A stretch of DNA of 64,000 bases from Morganella morganii H1r (GCF_000633515.1 NZ_AYMP01000015.1:1-64000), one strand, 5' to 3'; positions 18,909 to 29,689 are shown, counted from the stretch's first letter. Notes: generated from the letters alone by a model not told the origin. Made by a program: numbers and translations.

Positions 18909-19262
18909 TTACAGGTCACGGAAGCGGCGGTTGAGCGCATACTGTTCCGATGTTACATAGCGCTCAATGTCGCGGATCCGTTTTTCGGTGCGCGCCTGGC
19001 TGCGTTCTGTCTGCTCCAGCAGCATGGCGGCATTCACTCCGCCGTCGCGGCCGGGATAATCACGCGGCACCACCGGCAGAATCATTCCCATCAGGATATA
19101 GAGCGTGATGGTCAGCCAGAAAAAGCCGGTAAAGGTTGCCACCACCGCCATCACGCGGATCATCCAGGCCGGTACATTAAAATAGTTGGCAATACCGGCA
19201 CATACGCCCCGGAACATACCTTCATCCGGATAGCGGTACAGTTTACGTGACTGAAATTCCAT
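18909..19262 (-). CDS. pspC: Phage shock protein PspC
   Basis: A 117-residue inner-membrane protein with the PspC domain: an N-terminal LYRYPDEGMFRGVCAGIANYF motif, one membrane segment (about 38-62) and a charged C-terminal helix. With PspB it senses envelope stress and releases PspF from inhibition by PspA. Its start codon overlaps the pspB stop. Confidence 0.95.
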   Translation of the reverse strand: MEFQSRKLYRYPDEGMFRGVCAGIANYFNVPAWMIRVMAVVATFTGFFWLTITLYILMGMILPVVPRDYPGRDGGVNAAMLLEQTERSQARTEKRIRDIERYVTSEQYALNRRFRDL

Positions 19263-19483
19263 TATGATTGCCTCCAGCCCGGATTTTCCGCATCCAGAAT
19301 CGCTTCCAGGGTTTTGATCCGCGCTTCCATCTGCTGAGCATTTTCCGCCAGCGCCGCAAGGCGCCGGGTTTCAAATTCACCGGCCCGGCTTCCCCGCTGA
19401 CTGTTATAGTGCAGCCATAACCAGATCGGCAGCACGAACAACACGAAAATTGTCAGTGGTATACCTAAAAATACAAATGCCAT
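19262..19483 (-). CDS. pspB: Phage shock protein PspB
   Basis: A 73-residue protein with one N-terminal membrane helix (FLGIPLTIFVLFVLPIWLWL) followed by a cytoplasmic coiled-coil tail, the standard PspB form. It partners PspC in stress sensing at the inner membrane. The stop overlaps the pspC start by one base, which suggests coupled translation. Confidence 0.95.
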   Translation of the reverse strand: MAFVFLGIPLTIFVLFVLPIWLWLHYNSQRGSRAGEFETRRLAALAENAQQMEARIKTLEAILDAENPGWRQS

Positions 19484-19529
19484 ATTTTTGTCCTTAATGG
19501 TATTAATTCAGGAAAGCCTGTTACCGACC

Positions 19530-20204
19530 TTATTCGCCCTTTTCTTCTTTTTCAAGACGTGCTTTGATGGCCGCGATTTGCGCGCTGATCTCATCTTCCG
19601 CTTTCAGCTCGGCAAACTGCTGTTCCAGTGATTTTTCTTTCCCCAGACCATAGCTTGCGGCTTCACCTTCCATATGGTCAATCCGCGCCTCAAACTGCTC
19701 GAAACGGGCCATTGCCTCATCCATCCGGCCACTGTCGAGCTGACGGCGCACCGCACGGGATGATTTTGCCGCTTCGTGTCGCACTACCATCGATTGCTGG
19801 CGGGCACGGGTTTCGGTCAGTTTCTGTTCCAGTTCGTTAATTTCATTTTTCAGCCGGGCGATAGTTTCGTCCAGAATAATCAGCTCATGACGCAGTGTAT
19901 CGACATGACCTTCCACGCGCTGTTTTTCCAGCAGTGCGGCACGGGCCAGATCTTCTTTTCCTTTGACAATCGCCAGTTCCGCTTTTTCCTGCCAGTCACT
20001 CACCTGACGCTCACCGCTTTCAATCTGACGTGACAGATTTTTGCGTTCCGCCAGGGTGCGGGCAGAAGTGGAACGGATTTCCACCAGCATATCTTCCATT
20101 TCCTGAATCATCAGGCGGATCATTTTCTGCGGATCTTCCGCTTTATCCAGCAGTGATGCAACGTTGGCGTTAATGATATCGGCAAAACGTGAAAAAATTC
20201 CCAT
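19530..20204 (-). CDS. pspA: Phage shock protein PspA
   Basis: A 224-residue almost entirely helical coiled-coil protein of the PspA/IM30 (ESCRT-III-like) family, starting [15 protein letters not shown]. In family members the N-terminal amphipathic helix binds stressed membranes, and soluble PspA binds and inhibits PspF. It is the first gene of pspABCD-ycjXF; pspE, present in E. coli, is missing. A sigma-54 promoter lies upstream. Confidence 0.97.
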   Translation of the reverse strand: MGIFSRFADIINANVASLLDKAEDPQKMIRLMIQEMEDMLVEIRSTSARTLAERKNLSRQIESGERQVSDWQEKAELAIVKGKEDLARAALLEKQRVEGHVDTLRHELIILDETIARLKNEINELEQKLTETRARQQSMVVRHEAAKSSRAVRRQLDSGRMDEAMARFEQFEARIDHMEGEAASYGLGKEKSLEQQFAELKAEDEISAQIAAIKARLEKEEKGE

Positions 20205-20253
20205 GATTGATGTCCTTTTATCAGCAATTATGTCTTATGACACGTTGACTATT

Positions 20254-20269
20254 ACAAGATACGTGCCAA
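20254..20269 (-). promoter_or_regulatory. Sigma-54 promoter of pspA
   Basis: The minus strand reads TTGGCACG-TATC-TTGT, an excellent match to TGGCACG-N4-TTGCA at -24/-12. It lies about 50 bp upstream of pspA, opposite the divergent activator gene pspF. Confidence 0.92.
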
Positions 20270-20343
20270 CACCGTGATTTTTTTTACCTGATTGTTTTTT
20301 CTCAGGTTTATTTATTTCCCTTTTGTCATGACTTTTTGTAAAG

Positions 20344-20358
20344 TGGTGATATTCACCA
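20344..20358. promoter_or_regulatory. Palindrome upstream of pspF
   Basis: Perfect 6-bp arms TGGTGA and TCACCA with a 3-bp spacer lie 22 bp upstream of the pspF start. It may be an operator in the pspF leader or upstream activator site. No assignment can be made. Confidence 0.3.
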
Positions 20359-20380
20359 TTTAATGGTCAAATTACTCATG

Positions 20381-21364
20381 AAAGATAACACTGAAACCCT
20401 GATTGGTATCGATAATACCTTTCTTGATGCGCTGGAAAAAGTGTCGCGGCTGGCAAAAATTGCCCGTCCGGTACTGATTTGCGGCGAACGGGGCACCGGT
20501 AAAGAATTATTTGCTCACCGCCTTCATTATCTCTCTCCCCGCTGGGATGAACCCTTTATTGCACTGAATTGTGCGGCACTTAACGATAATTTGCTCGATT
20601 CCGAACTGTTCGGACATGAATCCGGGGCTTTTACAGGCGCTCAGCGCCGCCATCAGGGGCGTTTTGAGCGGGCGGACGGCGGTACCCTGTTTCTTGATGA
20701 ACTCGGTACCGCGCCGCTGACCGTACAGGAAAAGCTGCTTCGGGTGATTGAATACGGGGAATTTGAGCGTGTCGGCGGGCAGCAGACCCTGAAAGCGGAT
20801 GTACGGATTGTCTGTGCCACCAATGCGGATTTACCGGCGCTGGCGGCAGAAGGAAAATTCCGCGCCGATTTACTCGACCGGCTGGCCTTTGATGTCGTCA
20901 ATATCCCGCCGCTGCGCAATCGTCCGCGCGACCTGACCGAACTGGCCGGTCATTTTGCCGTGCAGATGTGCCAGGAGATGGGCACGCCGTTTTTTGCCGG
21001 TTTCTCCCCGCATGCCCTGCAGCAGATGCAGAGTTATCACTGGCCGGGCAACATCCGTGAGCTGAAAAATGTGATTGAGCGCTCCCTGTACCGTCAGGGG
21101 GATACCACCGAACTGCTGGCAGAACTGGTGATCAACCCGTTTGTCACCGCGCCGGTTCCGGCAGCGGACACGGCAGCACAGGCACTGCCGCCGCTGCCGT
21201 TCTCCCTGAAGCAGTGGCAGCACACACAGGAGAAGGACGCGCTGGATGCCGCACTGCAGCACGCGCAGTTTAATCAGCGGGAAGCAGCACAATTGCTGAA
21301 TCTGACCTATCATCAGTTTCGCGGGTTACTGAAAAAACATGCCGCTAACCCGCAACCGGATTAA
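20381..21364 (+). CDS. pspF: Psp operon transcriptional activator PspF
   Basis: A 327-residue sigma-54 enhancer-binding protein. An AAA+ domain starts almost at the N-terminus (Walker A GERGTGKE, 36-43; GAFTGA, 83-88; GGTLFLDE), then a linker and a C-terminal helix-turn-helix (NQREAAQLLNLTYHQFRGLLKKH). As in E. coli there is no receiver domain, and PspA regulates it directly. The start at 20381 matches the E. coli N-terminus; an in-frame ATG six codons upstream cannot be excluded, and neither has a strong ribosome site. Confidence 0.95.
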   Translation, partial: KDNTETLIGIDNTFLDALEKVSRLAKIARPVLICGERGTGKELFAHRLHYLSPRWDEPFIALNCAALNDNLLDSELFGHESGAFTGAQRRHQGRFERADGGTLFLDELGTAPLTVQEKLLRVIEYGEFERVGGQQTLKADVRIVCATNADLPALAAEGKFRADLLDRLAFDVVNIPPLRNRPRDLTELAGHFAVQMCQEMGTPFFAGFSPHALQQMQSYHWPGNIRELKNVIERSLYRQGDTTELLAELVINPFVTAPVPAADTAAQALPPLPFSLKQWQHTQEKDALDAALQHAQFNQREAAQLLNLTYHQFRGLLKKHAANPQPD

Positions 21365-21435
21365 ATACTTCCGTTTTTGGTTAGTCGCACAAATTGCGAT
21401 ACAATGCCCTGTTCATTTTTAACGGTAACTGATTT

Positions 21436-23124
21436 ATGCGCCATTGGATTATCCGGGCCTGTGCGGTTCTCCTGCCTGTTTCAGGCTTTGCCGCCGCACC
21501 CGCCCCGCAGACAGAGCAGCCGGTAAAACCGGTCACGGCTCAGGCCGCTCCGCTGCCGCCGGTCCGCGATACCGGTTTTGTCTATTGTGTGAACGGCAAC
21601 ATCAGTACATTTAACCCGCAGCTGGCCAGCAGCGGGCTGATTGTCGAGCCGCTGGCGGCACAGATTTACGATCGCCTGCTGGATGTCGACCCGTACACCT
21701 ACCGCCTGATCCCGGAACTGGCCGCCCGCTGGACAGTGCTGGATAACGGCGCGACCTACCGTTTTTATCTGCGCCGTGATACCGATTTTCAGACCACAGA
21801 CTGGTTCAAACCGACCCGCAAAATGAATGCGGATGATGTGGTGTTCAGCTTTTCCCGCGTGGTGGATAAACAGAACCCGTATCACTACATCAACGGCGGC
21901 CGTTATCCTTACTTTGACAGTTTGCAGTTCGCGTCCAATGTGAAATCCATCCGCAAAATCAATAATTATACCGTTGAATTTAAACTGAATACGCCGGACG
22001 CCTCCTTCCTGTGGCATCTGGCAACCCATTACGCGCCGGTTCTGTCCAAAGAGTATGCCGATAGCCTGCTGAAAACCCGCCGTCAGGAACAGCTTGACTG
22101 GAAACCGGTCGGCACCGGGCCGTATTATCTGGATGATTACCAGAGCGGCCAGTTTGTCCGTCTGCAGCGCCATGATAATTACCGCAAAGGCAAGCCCCGC
22201 ATGCAGGAAGTGGTGGTTGATCTGGGGGCGGGCGGTACCGGACGAATGTCAAAACTGATCACCGGCGAGTGTGATGTACTGGCCTATCCCGCCGCCAGCC
22301 AGTTACAGGTGCTGCGCGACGACCCGCGTCTGAGCCTGATGCTGCGCCCGGGGATGAATATCGCGTATCTGGCGTTTAATACCAGTAAACCGCCGTTTAA
22401 TAATCCGCAGGCACGCCGTGCAATTGCTTTCGCGATTAATAATGAGCGCCTGATGAAATCCATCTATTACGGCACGGCGGAAACCGCTGCATCTATTCTG
22501 CCGCGCGTCTCCTGGGCGTATGATAACCAGGCCCGGGTGACGGAATATAACCCCGAAAAAGCCAAAGCGATGCTCAATGAGCTGGGACTCAGCGGCATGA
22601 CGCTGAATCTCTGGGTACCGACTGCCTCACAATCTTACAACCCCAGTCCGCTGAAAATGGCAGAACTGATTCAGGCCGATCTGGCACGTGTCGGGATAAC
22701 AATGAATATCCGGCCGGTTGAGGGGCGTTTTCAGGAAAACAGCCTGATGGATCGCAGCCACGATATTACCCTTGCGGGCTGGTCAACCGACAGTAATGAC
22801 CCGGACAGCTTTTTCCGTCCGCTGCTCAGCTGTGCGGCTATCGGTTCGCAAACCAACCTGAGCCACTGGTGTTCCCCGGAATTTGATGATGTGATCCACC
22901 AGGCGCTGCTTGAGCAGCAACTGAGCAGCCGGATTGAGTATTATCACAAAGCACAGCAGATTCTGGCACAGGATCTGCCGGTACTGCCGCTGGCCTACTC
23001 GCTGCGGTTGCAGGCATTCCGCTATGATATCAAGGGGCTGGTGCTGAGCGCATTCGGTAATACCTCCTTTGCCGGCGTTTACCGCGATACCGGGGATGAC
23101 CCGGAGCCGGAGGCTGAACCATGA
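21436..23124 (+). CDS. sapA: Peptide ABC transporter substrate-binding protein SapA
   Basis: A 562-residue SBP_bac_5 protein with a signal peptide (cleavage near GFAAA, residue 20) and a proline-rich linker before the binding domain. It begins the sapABCDF operon. In Salmonella and Haemophilus SapA binds antimicrobial peptides and confers resistance; in E. coli the sapBCDF products have been linked to putrescine export. The stop overlaps sapB by 4 bp. Confidence 0.94.
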   Translation: MRHWIIRACAVLLPVSGFAAAPAPQTEQPVKPVTAQAAPLPPVRDTGFVYCVNGNISTFNPQLASSGLIVEPLAAQIYDRLLDVDPYTYRLIPELAARWTVLDNGATYRFYLRRDTDFQTTDWFKPTRKMNADDVVFSFSRVVDKQNPYHYINGGRYPYFDSLQFASNVKSIRKINNYTVEFKLNTPDASFLWHLATHYAPVLSKEYADSLLKTRRQEQLDWKPVGTGPYYLDDYQSGQFVRLQRHDNYRKGKPRMQEVVVDLGAGGTGRMSKLITGECDVLAYPAASQLQVLRDDPRLSLMLRPGMNIAYLAFNTSKPPFNNPQARRAIAFAINNERLMKSIYYGTAETAASILPRVSWAYDNQARVTEYNPEKAKAMLNELGLSGMTLNLWVPTASQSYNPSPLKMAELIQADLARVGITMNIRPVEGRFQENSLMDRSHDITLAGWSTDSNDPDSFFRPLLSCAAIGSQTNLSHWCSPEFDDVIHQALLEQQLSSRIEYYHKAQQILAQDLPVLPLAYSLRLQAFRYDIKGLVLSAFGNTSFAGVYRDTGDDPEPEAEP

Positions 23125-24086
23125 TCATTTTTATTCTGCGCCGTCTGCTGCTGGTACTGATTACCCTCTGTTTTCTGTCGGTACTCAGTTTCAGCCTGAG
23201 TTACTTCCCGGCGAACGCGCCGCTGAGCGGTGCTTCCCTGACGGATGCCGTGCTGTTCTATTATAAAAGTCTGTTTTCATGGGATTTCGGCAGTTCCGTC
23301 ATTAACGGTGAGCCAATCAGCCAGCAATTATGGGCAGTGCTCCCCGCCACCCTGGAACTGTGCGGTCTGGCGTTTCTGCTGGCACTGGTGATCGGTATTC
23401 CTGCCGGGATTATTGCCGGAGTCTGGCGCAATAAAATGGCGGACATCACCATCAGCACCTTTGCGCTGGTCGGGTTTTCTGTTCCCGTGTTCGGGCTGGC
23501 GCTGCTGCTTACCCTGTTCTTCTCGCTGCGGCTGGACTGGCTGCCGGTCTCCGGACGTATTGACCTGCTGTATGATTTAACACCGGTCACCGGGTTCGCG
23601 GTGATTGATGCCTGGCTGTCGGATTCACCGTACCGCCGGGCGATGATCCTCAATGTGCTGTCCCATATGGTGCTGCCGGTGATCACCCTGTCCATTGCAC
23701 CGATGACGGAAGTTATCCGCCTGATGCGCACCAGTACCGAAGAAATTATCAGCCAGAACTATATTAAAGCCGCCGCTATCCGTGGTTTATCCCGGCTGAC
23801 CATTATCCGCCGCCATTTGCTGCACAATGCGCTGCCGCCGGTGATCCCGAAACTCGGGTTACAGTTTTCCACCATGCTGACGCTGACAATGGTCACGGAA
23901 GTGGTATTTAACTGGCCGGGTATCGGCCGCTGGCTGGTCACCGCTATCCGCCAGCAGGACTTTGCCGCAATTTCCGCCGGTGTCATGCTGGTCGGCACCA
24001 TGGTGATGATTGTCAATATGCTGTCGGATATTCTGGGTGCCGTCAGCAGCCCGCTGAAACATAAGGAATGGTATGCCTTCAGATAA
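23121..24086 (+). CDS. sapB: ABC transporter permease SapB
   Basis: A 321-residue inner-membrane permease of the DppB/OppB type, with a first membrane segment at the extreme N-terminus ([18 protein letters not shown]) and the EAA-like loop ([22 protein letters not shown]) that docks the ATPases. It overlaps sapA by 4 bp and sapC by 14 bp, indicating one coupled transcript. Confidence 0.95.
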   Translation: MIIFILRRLLLVLITLCFLSVLSFSLSYFPANAPLSGASLTDAVLFYYKSLFSWDFGSSVINGEPISQQLWAVLPATLELCGLAFLLALVIGIPAGIIAGVWRNKMADITISTFALVGFSVPVFGLALLLTLFFSLRLDWLPVSGRIDLLYDLTPVTGFAVIDAWLSDSPYRRAMILNVLSHMVLPVITLSIAPMTEVIRLMRTSTEEIISQNYIKAAAIRGLSRLTIIRRHLLHNALPPVIPKLGLQFSTMLTLTMVTEVVFNWPGIGRWLVTAIRQQDFAAISAGVMLVGTMVMIVNMLSDILGAVSSPLKHKEWYAFR

Positions 24087-24963
24087 CTTTTACCGTGAAG
24101 ACCGGATGCCGTCACCGGGGCGGGTTATCTGGCAGCATTTTACCGCAGATATTCCGGCGATGATCGGTTTTTACGGCGTGCTGTTTCTGATTGCACTGGC
24201 GATTGGCGGCACCTGGATAGCGCCTTATGCGCTCGACCAGCAATTTGCCGGTCACCAGTTGCTGCCGCCCTCCTGGTCCCATTACGGGAATGTCGCCTTC
24301 TTCCTCGGTACGGACGATCTCGGCCGTGATATTTTCAGCCGTCTGATTCTCGGTACACAATCCACCTTCGGAGGCGCATTGCTGGTGACCATCATTGCCG
24401 CCGTCGCCGGGATTATTATCGGCTGTCTGGCAGGAATGACCACCGGCCTGCGCTCAGCCATCTTTAACCATATGTTTGATACCCTGCTGGCGCTGCCCTC
24501 TCTGCTGCTGGCAATTATTGTGGTGGCCTTTTTCGGTGCCAGTCTCAGCCACGCCATGATTGCCGTGGCACTGGCACTGCTGCCGCGTATTGTGCGGATG
24601 ATTTATATCGCGGTACATGATGAGCTTGATAAGGAATACGTGATTGCGGCCCGGCTCGACGGCGCATCCAACCTCAATATACTGATCCATACGGTGCTGC
24701 CGAATATCAGTGCGGTGACCGTCACCGAACTGACCCGCGCCCTGTCCATTGCTATCCTTGATATTGCCGCACTTGGTTTTCTTGAACTGGGGGCACAACT
24801 GCCGTCACCGGAATGGGGAGCGATGCTCGGGGATTCTCTGGAACTGATTTATGTCGCCCCCTGGACGGTACTTCTTCCGGGAACCACTATTCTTATCAGT
24901 GTTCTGCTGGTGAATCTGCTCGGTACCGGGTTACAGCGCGCCATTAATGCGGGGGTTGAATAA
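24073..24963 (+). CDS. sapC: ABC transporter permease SapC
   Basis: A 296-residue DppC-type permease with about six membrane segments and an EAA-like loop ([20 protein letters not shown]). It pairs with SapB to form the channel. The start lies inside the end of sapB and the stop shares a base with the sapD start. Confidence 0.95.
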   Translation: MPSDNFYREDRMPSPGRVIWQHFTADIPAMIGFYGVLFLIALAIGGTWIAPYALDQQFAGHQLLPPSWSHYGNVAFFLGTDDLGRDIFSRLILGTQSTFGGALLVTIIAAVAGIIIGCLAGMTTGLRSAIFNHMFDTLLALPSLLLAIIVVAFFGASLSHAMIAVALALLPRIVRMIYIAVHDELDKEYVIAARLDGASNLNILIHTVLPNISAVTVTELTRALSIAILDIAALGFLELGAQLPSPEWGAMLGDSLELIYVAPWTVLLPGTTILISVLLVNLLGTGLQRAINAGVE

Positions 24964-25955
24964 TGCCGTTACTGGATATCCGCAATTTAACCATTGAATT
25001 TATGACCGCCGCAGGGCCAATCAAGGCCGTTGACCGCGTAACATTATCCCTGACCGAAGGAGAATTCCGCGGCCTTGCCGGGGAATCCGGTTCCGGTAAA
25101 AGTCTTATCGCCAAAGCGATTGCCGGTATTACCAAAGATAATCTGCGCGTGACGGCAGACCGTTTCCGTTTTAATGATATCGATCTGCTGAAACTCACCC
25201 CCCGTCAGCGCCGCCGGGTGATCGGCCACAATGTGTCGATGATTTTCCAGGAGCCGCAGTCCTGTCTGGATCCGTCAGAAAATATCGGCAAACAGCTGAT
25301 TCAGACTATCCCCGGCTGGACTTACAAAGGCCGCTGGTGGCAGCGTTTTAACTGGCGTAAACGCCGGGCGATTGAACTGCTGCACCGTGTCGGGATTAAG
25401 GATCACAAAGATGTGATGAGCAGCTACCCCTATGAGCTGACCGAAGGGGAATGCCAGAAGGTGATGATCGCCATTGCGCTGGCCAATCAGCCGCGTCTGC
25501 TGATCGCCGATGAGCCGACCAACGCCATGGAACCCGATACTCAGGCACAGATTTTCCGCCTGCTGACCCGGCTGAACCAGAACAACAATATGACCATTCT
25601 GCTGATCAGCCACGACTTACAATTAATGAGCCAGCTGGTGGATCGCATTAATGTACTCTACTGCGGCCAGACCGTGGAGAGTGCCGAACCGGATGACCTG
25701 CTGCTCAAACCGCATCATCCGTATACTCAGGCGCTGATGCGGGCTATCCCTGACTTTGAAAAACCGCTGGCGCACAAATGCCGTCTCAATACCCTGCCGG
25801 GTGCGATTCCGTCACTGGAGCATCTGCCGGTCGGCTGCCGTCTGGGGCCGCGCTGCCCCTATGCCCAGAAGGTGTGTATTGACGCGCCGCGTCTGCGGAC
25901 AGTCAAAAACCGCAGTTTTGCCTGCCACTTCCCGCTGAATATGGAGGATGTGTGA
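24963..25955 (+). CDS. sapD: ABC transporter ATP-binding protein SapD
   Basis: A 330-residue ABC ATPase with Walker A GESGSGKS, Walker [12 protein letters not shown] and the C-terminal oligopeptide-transporter extension containing cysteines ([15 protein letters not shown]) that in relatives can bind a cluster or metal. The usual LSGGQ signature is replaced by LTEGECQKV, as in SapD. SapD is known in E. coli to support the ATP dependence of Trk potassium uptake. Confidence 0.95.
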   Translation: MPLLDIRNLTIEFMTAAGPIKAVDRVTLSLTEGEFRGLAGESGSGKSLIAKAIAGITKDNLRVTADRFRFNDIDLLKLTPRQRRRVIGHNVSMIFQEPQSCLDPSENIGKQLIQTIPGWTYKGRWWQRFNWRKRRAIELLHRVGIKDHKDVMSSYPYELTEGECQKVMIAIALANQPRLLIADEPTNAMEPDTQAQIFRLLTRLNQNNNMTILLISHDLQLMSQLVDRINVLYCGQTVESAEPDDLLLKPHHPYTQALMRAIPDFEKPLAHKCRLNTLPGAIPSLEHLPVGCRLGPRCPYAQKVCIDAPRLRTVKNRSFACHFPLNMEDV

Positions 25956-26764
25956 TGCCTGTTCCGTTGCTGGAAGTCAAAAATCTGAGCAAAACCTTCC
26001 GTTACCGGGATGGTTTTTTCCGCCGTCACCAGCTTGAGGCGGTCAAACCGGTCAGTTTTACACTGCAACCCGGCCAGACACTCGCCATTACCGGGGCAAA
26101 CGGCTCCGGGAAATCCACCCTCGCGCGGATGTTATCGGGGATGATCGAGCCGAGCGGCGGGGAAATCCTGATCGATAAGCACAAGCTGACCTTCGGTGAT
26201 TACAGCTACCGCAGCCAGCGCATCCGCATGATATTCCAGGATTCAGCCACTTCGCTTAATCCGCGCCAGCGTACCGGACAGATCCTCGAACTGCCGCTGA
26301 TGCTCAACACGGATCTGGATGCTGCCGGCCGCCGTCTGCGCATTAACGCGACACTGCGCCAGGTGGGTCTGCTGCCGGATCATGCGGATTATTATCCGCA
26401 CATGCTGGCCTCCGGACAGAAACAGCGTGTTGCCCTCGCCCGCGCCCTGATTCTGCAGCCGGAAGTGATTGTGGCGGACGAAGCTCTCGCTTCTCTGGAT
26501 ATGTCATTGCGTTCACAGATCATAAATCTGATCCTTGAACTCCAGGAAACGCAAAAAATTGCCTATATTTATGTCACACAGCATCTGGGTATGGCAAAAC
26601 ACGTCAGCGACCAGATACTGGTGATGCACAACGGTGAAGTTGTCGAGCGCGGTAATACCGCCGAGGTACTGGCATCACCGCTGCACGATGTCACGCGCCG
26701 CCTTATCACCAGCCACTTTGGTGAAGCACTGTCCGCCGAAGCCTGGCGCCAGGATGTGGATTAA
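25955..26764 (+). CDS. sapF: ABC transporter ATP-binding protein SapF
   Basis: A 269-residue ABC ATPase with Walker A GANGSGKST, signature LASGQKQRVALARAL and Walker B VIVADEALASLD. The ATG at 25955 overlaps the sapD TGA in TGATG and has GGAGG at 25943-25947; a GTG three bases earlier is in frame but too close to be preferred. It is the last gene of the sap operon; no clear terminator was seen before fabI. Confidence 0.95.
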   Translation: MPVPLLEVKNLSKTFRYRDGFFRRHQLEAVKPVSFTLQPGQTLAITGANGSGKSTLARMLSGMIEPSGGEILIDKHKLTFGDYSYRSQRIRMIFQDSATSLNPRQRTGQILELPLMLNTDLDAAGRRLRINATLRQVGLLPDHADYYPHMLASGQKQRVALARALILQPEVIVADEALASLDMSLRSQIINLILELQETQKIAYIYVTQHLGMAKHVSDQILVMHNGEVVERGNTAEVLASPLHDVTRRLITSHFGEALSAEAWRQDVD

Positions 26765-26900
26765 CTGCCGGTATTCTGATCACTCAGGCCGGTGACTTCT
26801 CAATTTCCGGTAATCTGCTTATATCAGCCGGATTTTACTAACCGCGTCACCTGCCGGGTTACGGCGCAGAAGGTGACAGAGAAAACACAAGGAAACTGCT

Positions 26901-27689
26901 ATGGGTTTTATGACCGGTAAACGCATCCTGATCACAGGGGTTGCAAGCAAATTATCGATTGCTTACGGTATTGCCAAAGCAATGCGTGAACAGGGTGCCG
27001 AACTTGCATTCACCTACCAGAATGACAAGCTGAAACCCCGTGTTGAAGAGTTCGCTCAGTCTCTGGGTTCCTCCATCGTTCTGCCTTGTGATGTGGCGGA
27101 AGATGAAAGTATTGAAAACCTGTTTACAGAATTAGCCAAAGTCTGGCCGAAATTCGACGGTTTTGTTCACTCCATCGGCTTTGCCCCGGCGGATCAGCTG
27201 GACGGCGACTATGTGGATGCGGTAACCCGTGAGGGCTTCCGTATTGCTCATGACATCAGCGCCTACAGCTTTGTGGCGATGGCAAAAGCCTGCCGCACTA
27301 TGCTGAACCCGAACTCCGCCCTGCTGACTCTCTCATACCTGGGTGCGGAGCGCGCTATCCCGAACTACAACACCATGGGTCTTGCAAAAGCCTCTCTGGA
27401 AGCGAACGTCCGTTATATGGCGAACGCGATGGGGAAAGAAACCATCCGTGTTAATGCCGTTTCTGCCGGGCCTATCCGTACACTGGCGGCATCCGGCATT
27501 AAAGATTTCCGGAAAATGCTGTCACACTGCGAGGCGGTTACGCCACTGCGCCGCACGGTCACCACTGAAGATGTGGGTAACGCGGCAGCGTTCCTCTGCT
27601 CTGATCTGGCAGGAGGTATTACCGGTGAAGTCCTGCACGTTGACGGCGGTTTCAGTATCGCGGCAATGAATGAGCTGGAACTGAAGTAA
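26901..27689 (+). CDS. fabI: Enoyl-[acyl-carrier-protein] reductase FabI
   Basis: A 262-residue NADH-dependent enoyl-ACP reductase of type II fatty-acid synthesis, a short-chain dehydrogenase fold. The catalytic pair is Y156 and K163 ([11 protein letters not shown]). Residues changed in triclosan-resistant mutants of E. coli (G93, M159, F203) are the wild-type ones here. AAGGAAAC precedes the start. It follows the sap operon as in E. coli, with its own 136-bp leader. Confidence 0.98.
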   Translation: MGFMTGKRILITGVASKLSIAYGIAKAMREQGAELAFTYQNDKLKPRVEEFAQSLGSSIVLPCDVAEDESIENLFTELAKVWPKFDGFVHSIGFAPADQLDGDYVDAVTREGFRIAHDISAYSFVAMAKACRTMLNPNSALLTLSYLGAERAIPNYNTMGLAKASLEANVRYMANAMGKETIRVNAVSAGPIRTLAASGIKDFRKMLSHCEAVTPLRRTVTTEDVGNAAAFLCSDLAGGITGEVLHVDGGFSIAAMNELELK

Positions 27690-27695
27690 AGCAAC

Positions 27696-27725
27696 CGGCC
27701 TCTGCATCGCAGAGGCTGCGTTTTC
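27696..27725 (+). terminator. Terminator of fabI
   Basis: CCTCTGC and GCAGAGG arms (about 27700-27715) are followed by TGCGTTTT a few bases after the fabI stop. Confidence 0.75.
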
Positions 27726-27745
27726 TGCATGTCCGGTGTCACAGC

Positions 27746-27845
27746 GGATAGCAGGCAAAACGAAAAGTCACTGTGAACACACTTCCTGTACGCTCAGGCT
27801 CGCCATCCATGGCTCGCATGCTTTTCGTTCCCTTGCCTGTTATCC
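27746..27845. repeat. Imperfect palindromic intergenic element
   Basis: The left arm 27746-27767 (GGATAGCAGGCAAAACGAAAAG) and right arm 27821-27845 are near-complementary inverted copies; the right arm has three extra bases. They enclose about 53 bp that itself carries a CCATCCATGG-centred palindrome and GGCTCGC segments. The layout resembles the small non-coding palindromic repeats or MITE-like elements scattered in enterobacterial intergenic regions. A second copy is not present in this window. Confidence 0.5.
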
Positions 27846-27884
27846 CCTGGTGTTATGCGATATTGATGTTATTTATCTTTAAAA

Positions 27885-28811
27885 TCACACCATTTCCGCT
27901 AACAGTTTCTCCGTCAATCGCTGCGCATAAAGTGCCTCTTCGCCGCTGACCAGCGGTTGTGTCTGATTGGCAACAGATTCAATAAAATGCCGCACCGCAC
28001 CGTCAAACCCGCGCTGAACCAGCAGCGGATCCCACGCTTTCGGGTGCTGTTCCTGTATCCCGGCGGCGGTTTCACTGCGCCAGTGAGTCATATCCGTTAC
28101 CTGATAACAGCCGTCACGCCCGGTCACACTGACCTGCTCCCGCTGACTCGCGGCACAGCGGTGCATAGACGCTGTCAGCCAGATGCCGTTATCTGTCTGT
28201 AAATGGTGCTCAGCATACAGCAGCTGATTTTCATCATTCACCTGCATATGACCGCTTTTCAGTGCCGCATTACCATCCCGTCCCAGCCAGAGCAGGGTAT
28301 CCGCGATATGCAGATAATCATCGGTTACTGTAAAAGCCGCATCATGCGGGCCGATACTGTTGCTGCGGTGTTTATCCATACGGATCGATGCCGCTTTTCC
28401 GGCAATGCTTTCTCTGAGTTGCAGATAAAACGGTGAAAAACGCCGGTTGAACCCGACCATCAGCGCCCGCTGTTTTTTCTCCGCCAGGCTGACAAGGGCT
28501 TCTGATTGTTCATACGATGCTGCCAGCGGTTTATCAACATACACATGACACCCCGCATTCAGCAATTCACTGACAACCTGAAAATGGCTCTCTGTACTGC
28601 TGTGAACAAACACGGCATCACACTGTTCTGCCAGCGCACGGAGTGTCGGAAACAAAGGAAAGCGGTACGCATCACAGACCTGCCGGGCTTTTTCCTGATT
28701 CGGTGAAAACCCGCCGGACAACCCCCAGTTATCCGTTCTGGTCAGAACCGGTAAATACGCTTTTTGTGCTATCCCGCCCAGTCCGGCGATCCCGATACGG
28801 ATTTTTTTCAT
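27885..28811 (-). CDS. mviM: Gfo/Idh/MocA-family oxidoreductase MviM
   Basis: A 308-residue NAD(P)-binding oxidoreductase. The Rossmann motif GIAGLGGIAQKAYLPVL starts at residue 7, and the conserved lysine motif DKPLA and VGFNRRF identify the Gfo/Idh/MocA family. The sequence is close to E. coli MviM throughout (MDKHRSNSIGPHD). Its substrate is unknown. E. coli has mviM beside murJ, far from fabI, so its position here differs. Confidence 0.88.
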   Translation of the reverse strand: MKKIRIGIAGLGGIAQKAYLPVLTRTDNWGLSGGFSPNQEKARQVCDAYRFPLFPTLRALAEQCDAVFVHSSTESHFQVVSELLNAGCHVYVDKPLAASYEQSEALVSLAEKKQRALMVGFNRRFSPFYLQLRESIAGKAASIRMDKHRSNSIGPHDAAFTVTDDYLHIADTLLWLGRDGNAALKSGHMQVNDENQLLYAEHHLQTDNGIWLTASMHRCAASQREQVSVTGRDGCYQVTDMTHWRSETAAGIQEQHPKAWDPLLVQRGFDGAVRHFIESVANQTQPLVSGEEALYAQRLTEKLLAEMV

Positions 28812-29007
28812 GTGTGCTTTACCTTTTATTGTTTTGTAACAATGAATTACAAAGTATTATCACAAATTGAATCTGTGGCGATTATATGGAAAGATAGCGC
28901 TAACCGATAAATAATTCGCATTCTGAATACATCCCGCCCGCGAATACCGGTCTATACTTCATCACTACTGCCATGTCCGTTCTTTTGTTTTAACTGAGGA
29001 GCATACC

Positions 29008-29613
29008 ATGCAATTGTTCTATACCCCGGGAAGTTGTGCACTGTCACCCCATATTATTTTGCGTGAAACCGGCCTGGATTTTTCCCTGGTCCGTGTCGAT
29101 CTGAAAGCAAAAAAAACCGAAAACGGTGATGATTACCTGAAAATCAATCCGAAAGGACAAGTCCCCGCACTGAGTATCAGTGACAGTCAGCTGCTGACCG
29201 AAGGTGTGGCGATTGTGCAGTATCTTGCTGATCAGAAACCGGATCGCAAACTTATTGCCCCGGCGGGAACGATGGAGCGTTATCATCAGATTGAATGGCT
29301 TAACTATATTGCCAGTGAAGTGCATAAAAGCTACGGCCCGCTGTTCTCTCCGGAAACCCCGGAAGATTACCGGCCAATCGCGCTGCGCAATCTGATGAAT
29401 AAGTTTGCCTATGTGGACGGCGTGCTGGCGAAAAGCCCGTATATTACCGGCAACAGCTTTACGGTGGCGGATGCCTATCTGTTTACCGTCTGCGGCTGGG
29501 CACCGCATCTGAAGATTTCACTGGAGCCGTATCCGCATTTACAGGCTTACCTGGCGAAAATTGCGCACCGCCCGCATGTGCAGGATGCGATGGAAGCGGA
29601 AGGTCTGATTTAA
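29008..29613 (+). CDS. gstA: Beta-class glutathione S-transferase GstA
   Basis: A 201-residue glutathione transferase with a thioredoxin-like N-terminal domain and a helical C-terminal domain. Cys10 ([13 protein letters not shown]) is the beta-class glutathione-linked residue. GAGGAG precedes the start. In E. coli the gene also lies convergent to pdxY. It conjugates electrophiles with glutathione in the cytosol. Confidence 0.94.
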   Translation: MQLFYTPGSCALSPHIILRETGLDFSLVRVDLKAKKTENGDDYLKINPKGQVPALSISDSQLLTEGVAIVQYLADQKPDRKLIAPAGTMERYHQIEWLNYIASEVHKSYGPLFSPETPEDYRPIALRNLMNKFAYVDGVLAKSPYITGNSFTVADAYLFTVCGWAPHLKISLEPYPHLQAYLAKIAHRPHVQDAMEAEGLI

Positions 29614-29635
29614 TCTTTCTGATATACAGATACAA

Positions 29636-29665
29636 AAAACGCCGGATAATCCGGCGTTTTCTTTA
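29636..29665. terminator. Terminator between gstA and pdxY
   Basis: CGCCGGAT and ATCCGGCG arms (29640-29656) are flanked by an A run on the left and a T run on the right, so the stem can end both convergent transcripts. Confidence 0.85.
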
Positions 29666-29689
29666 TGCTGATGCGGTATTCAGACCGGT

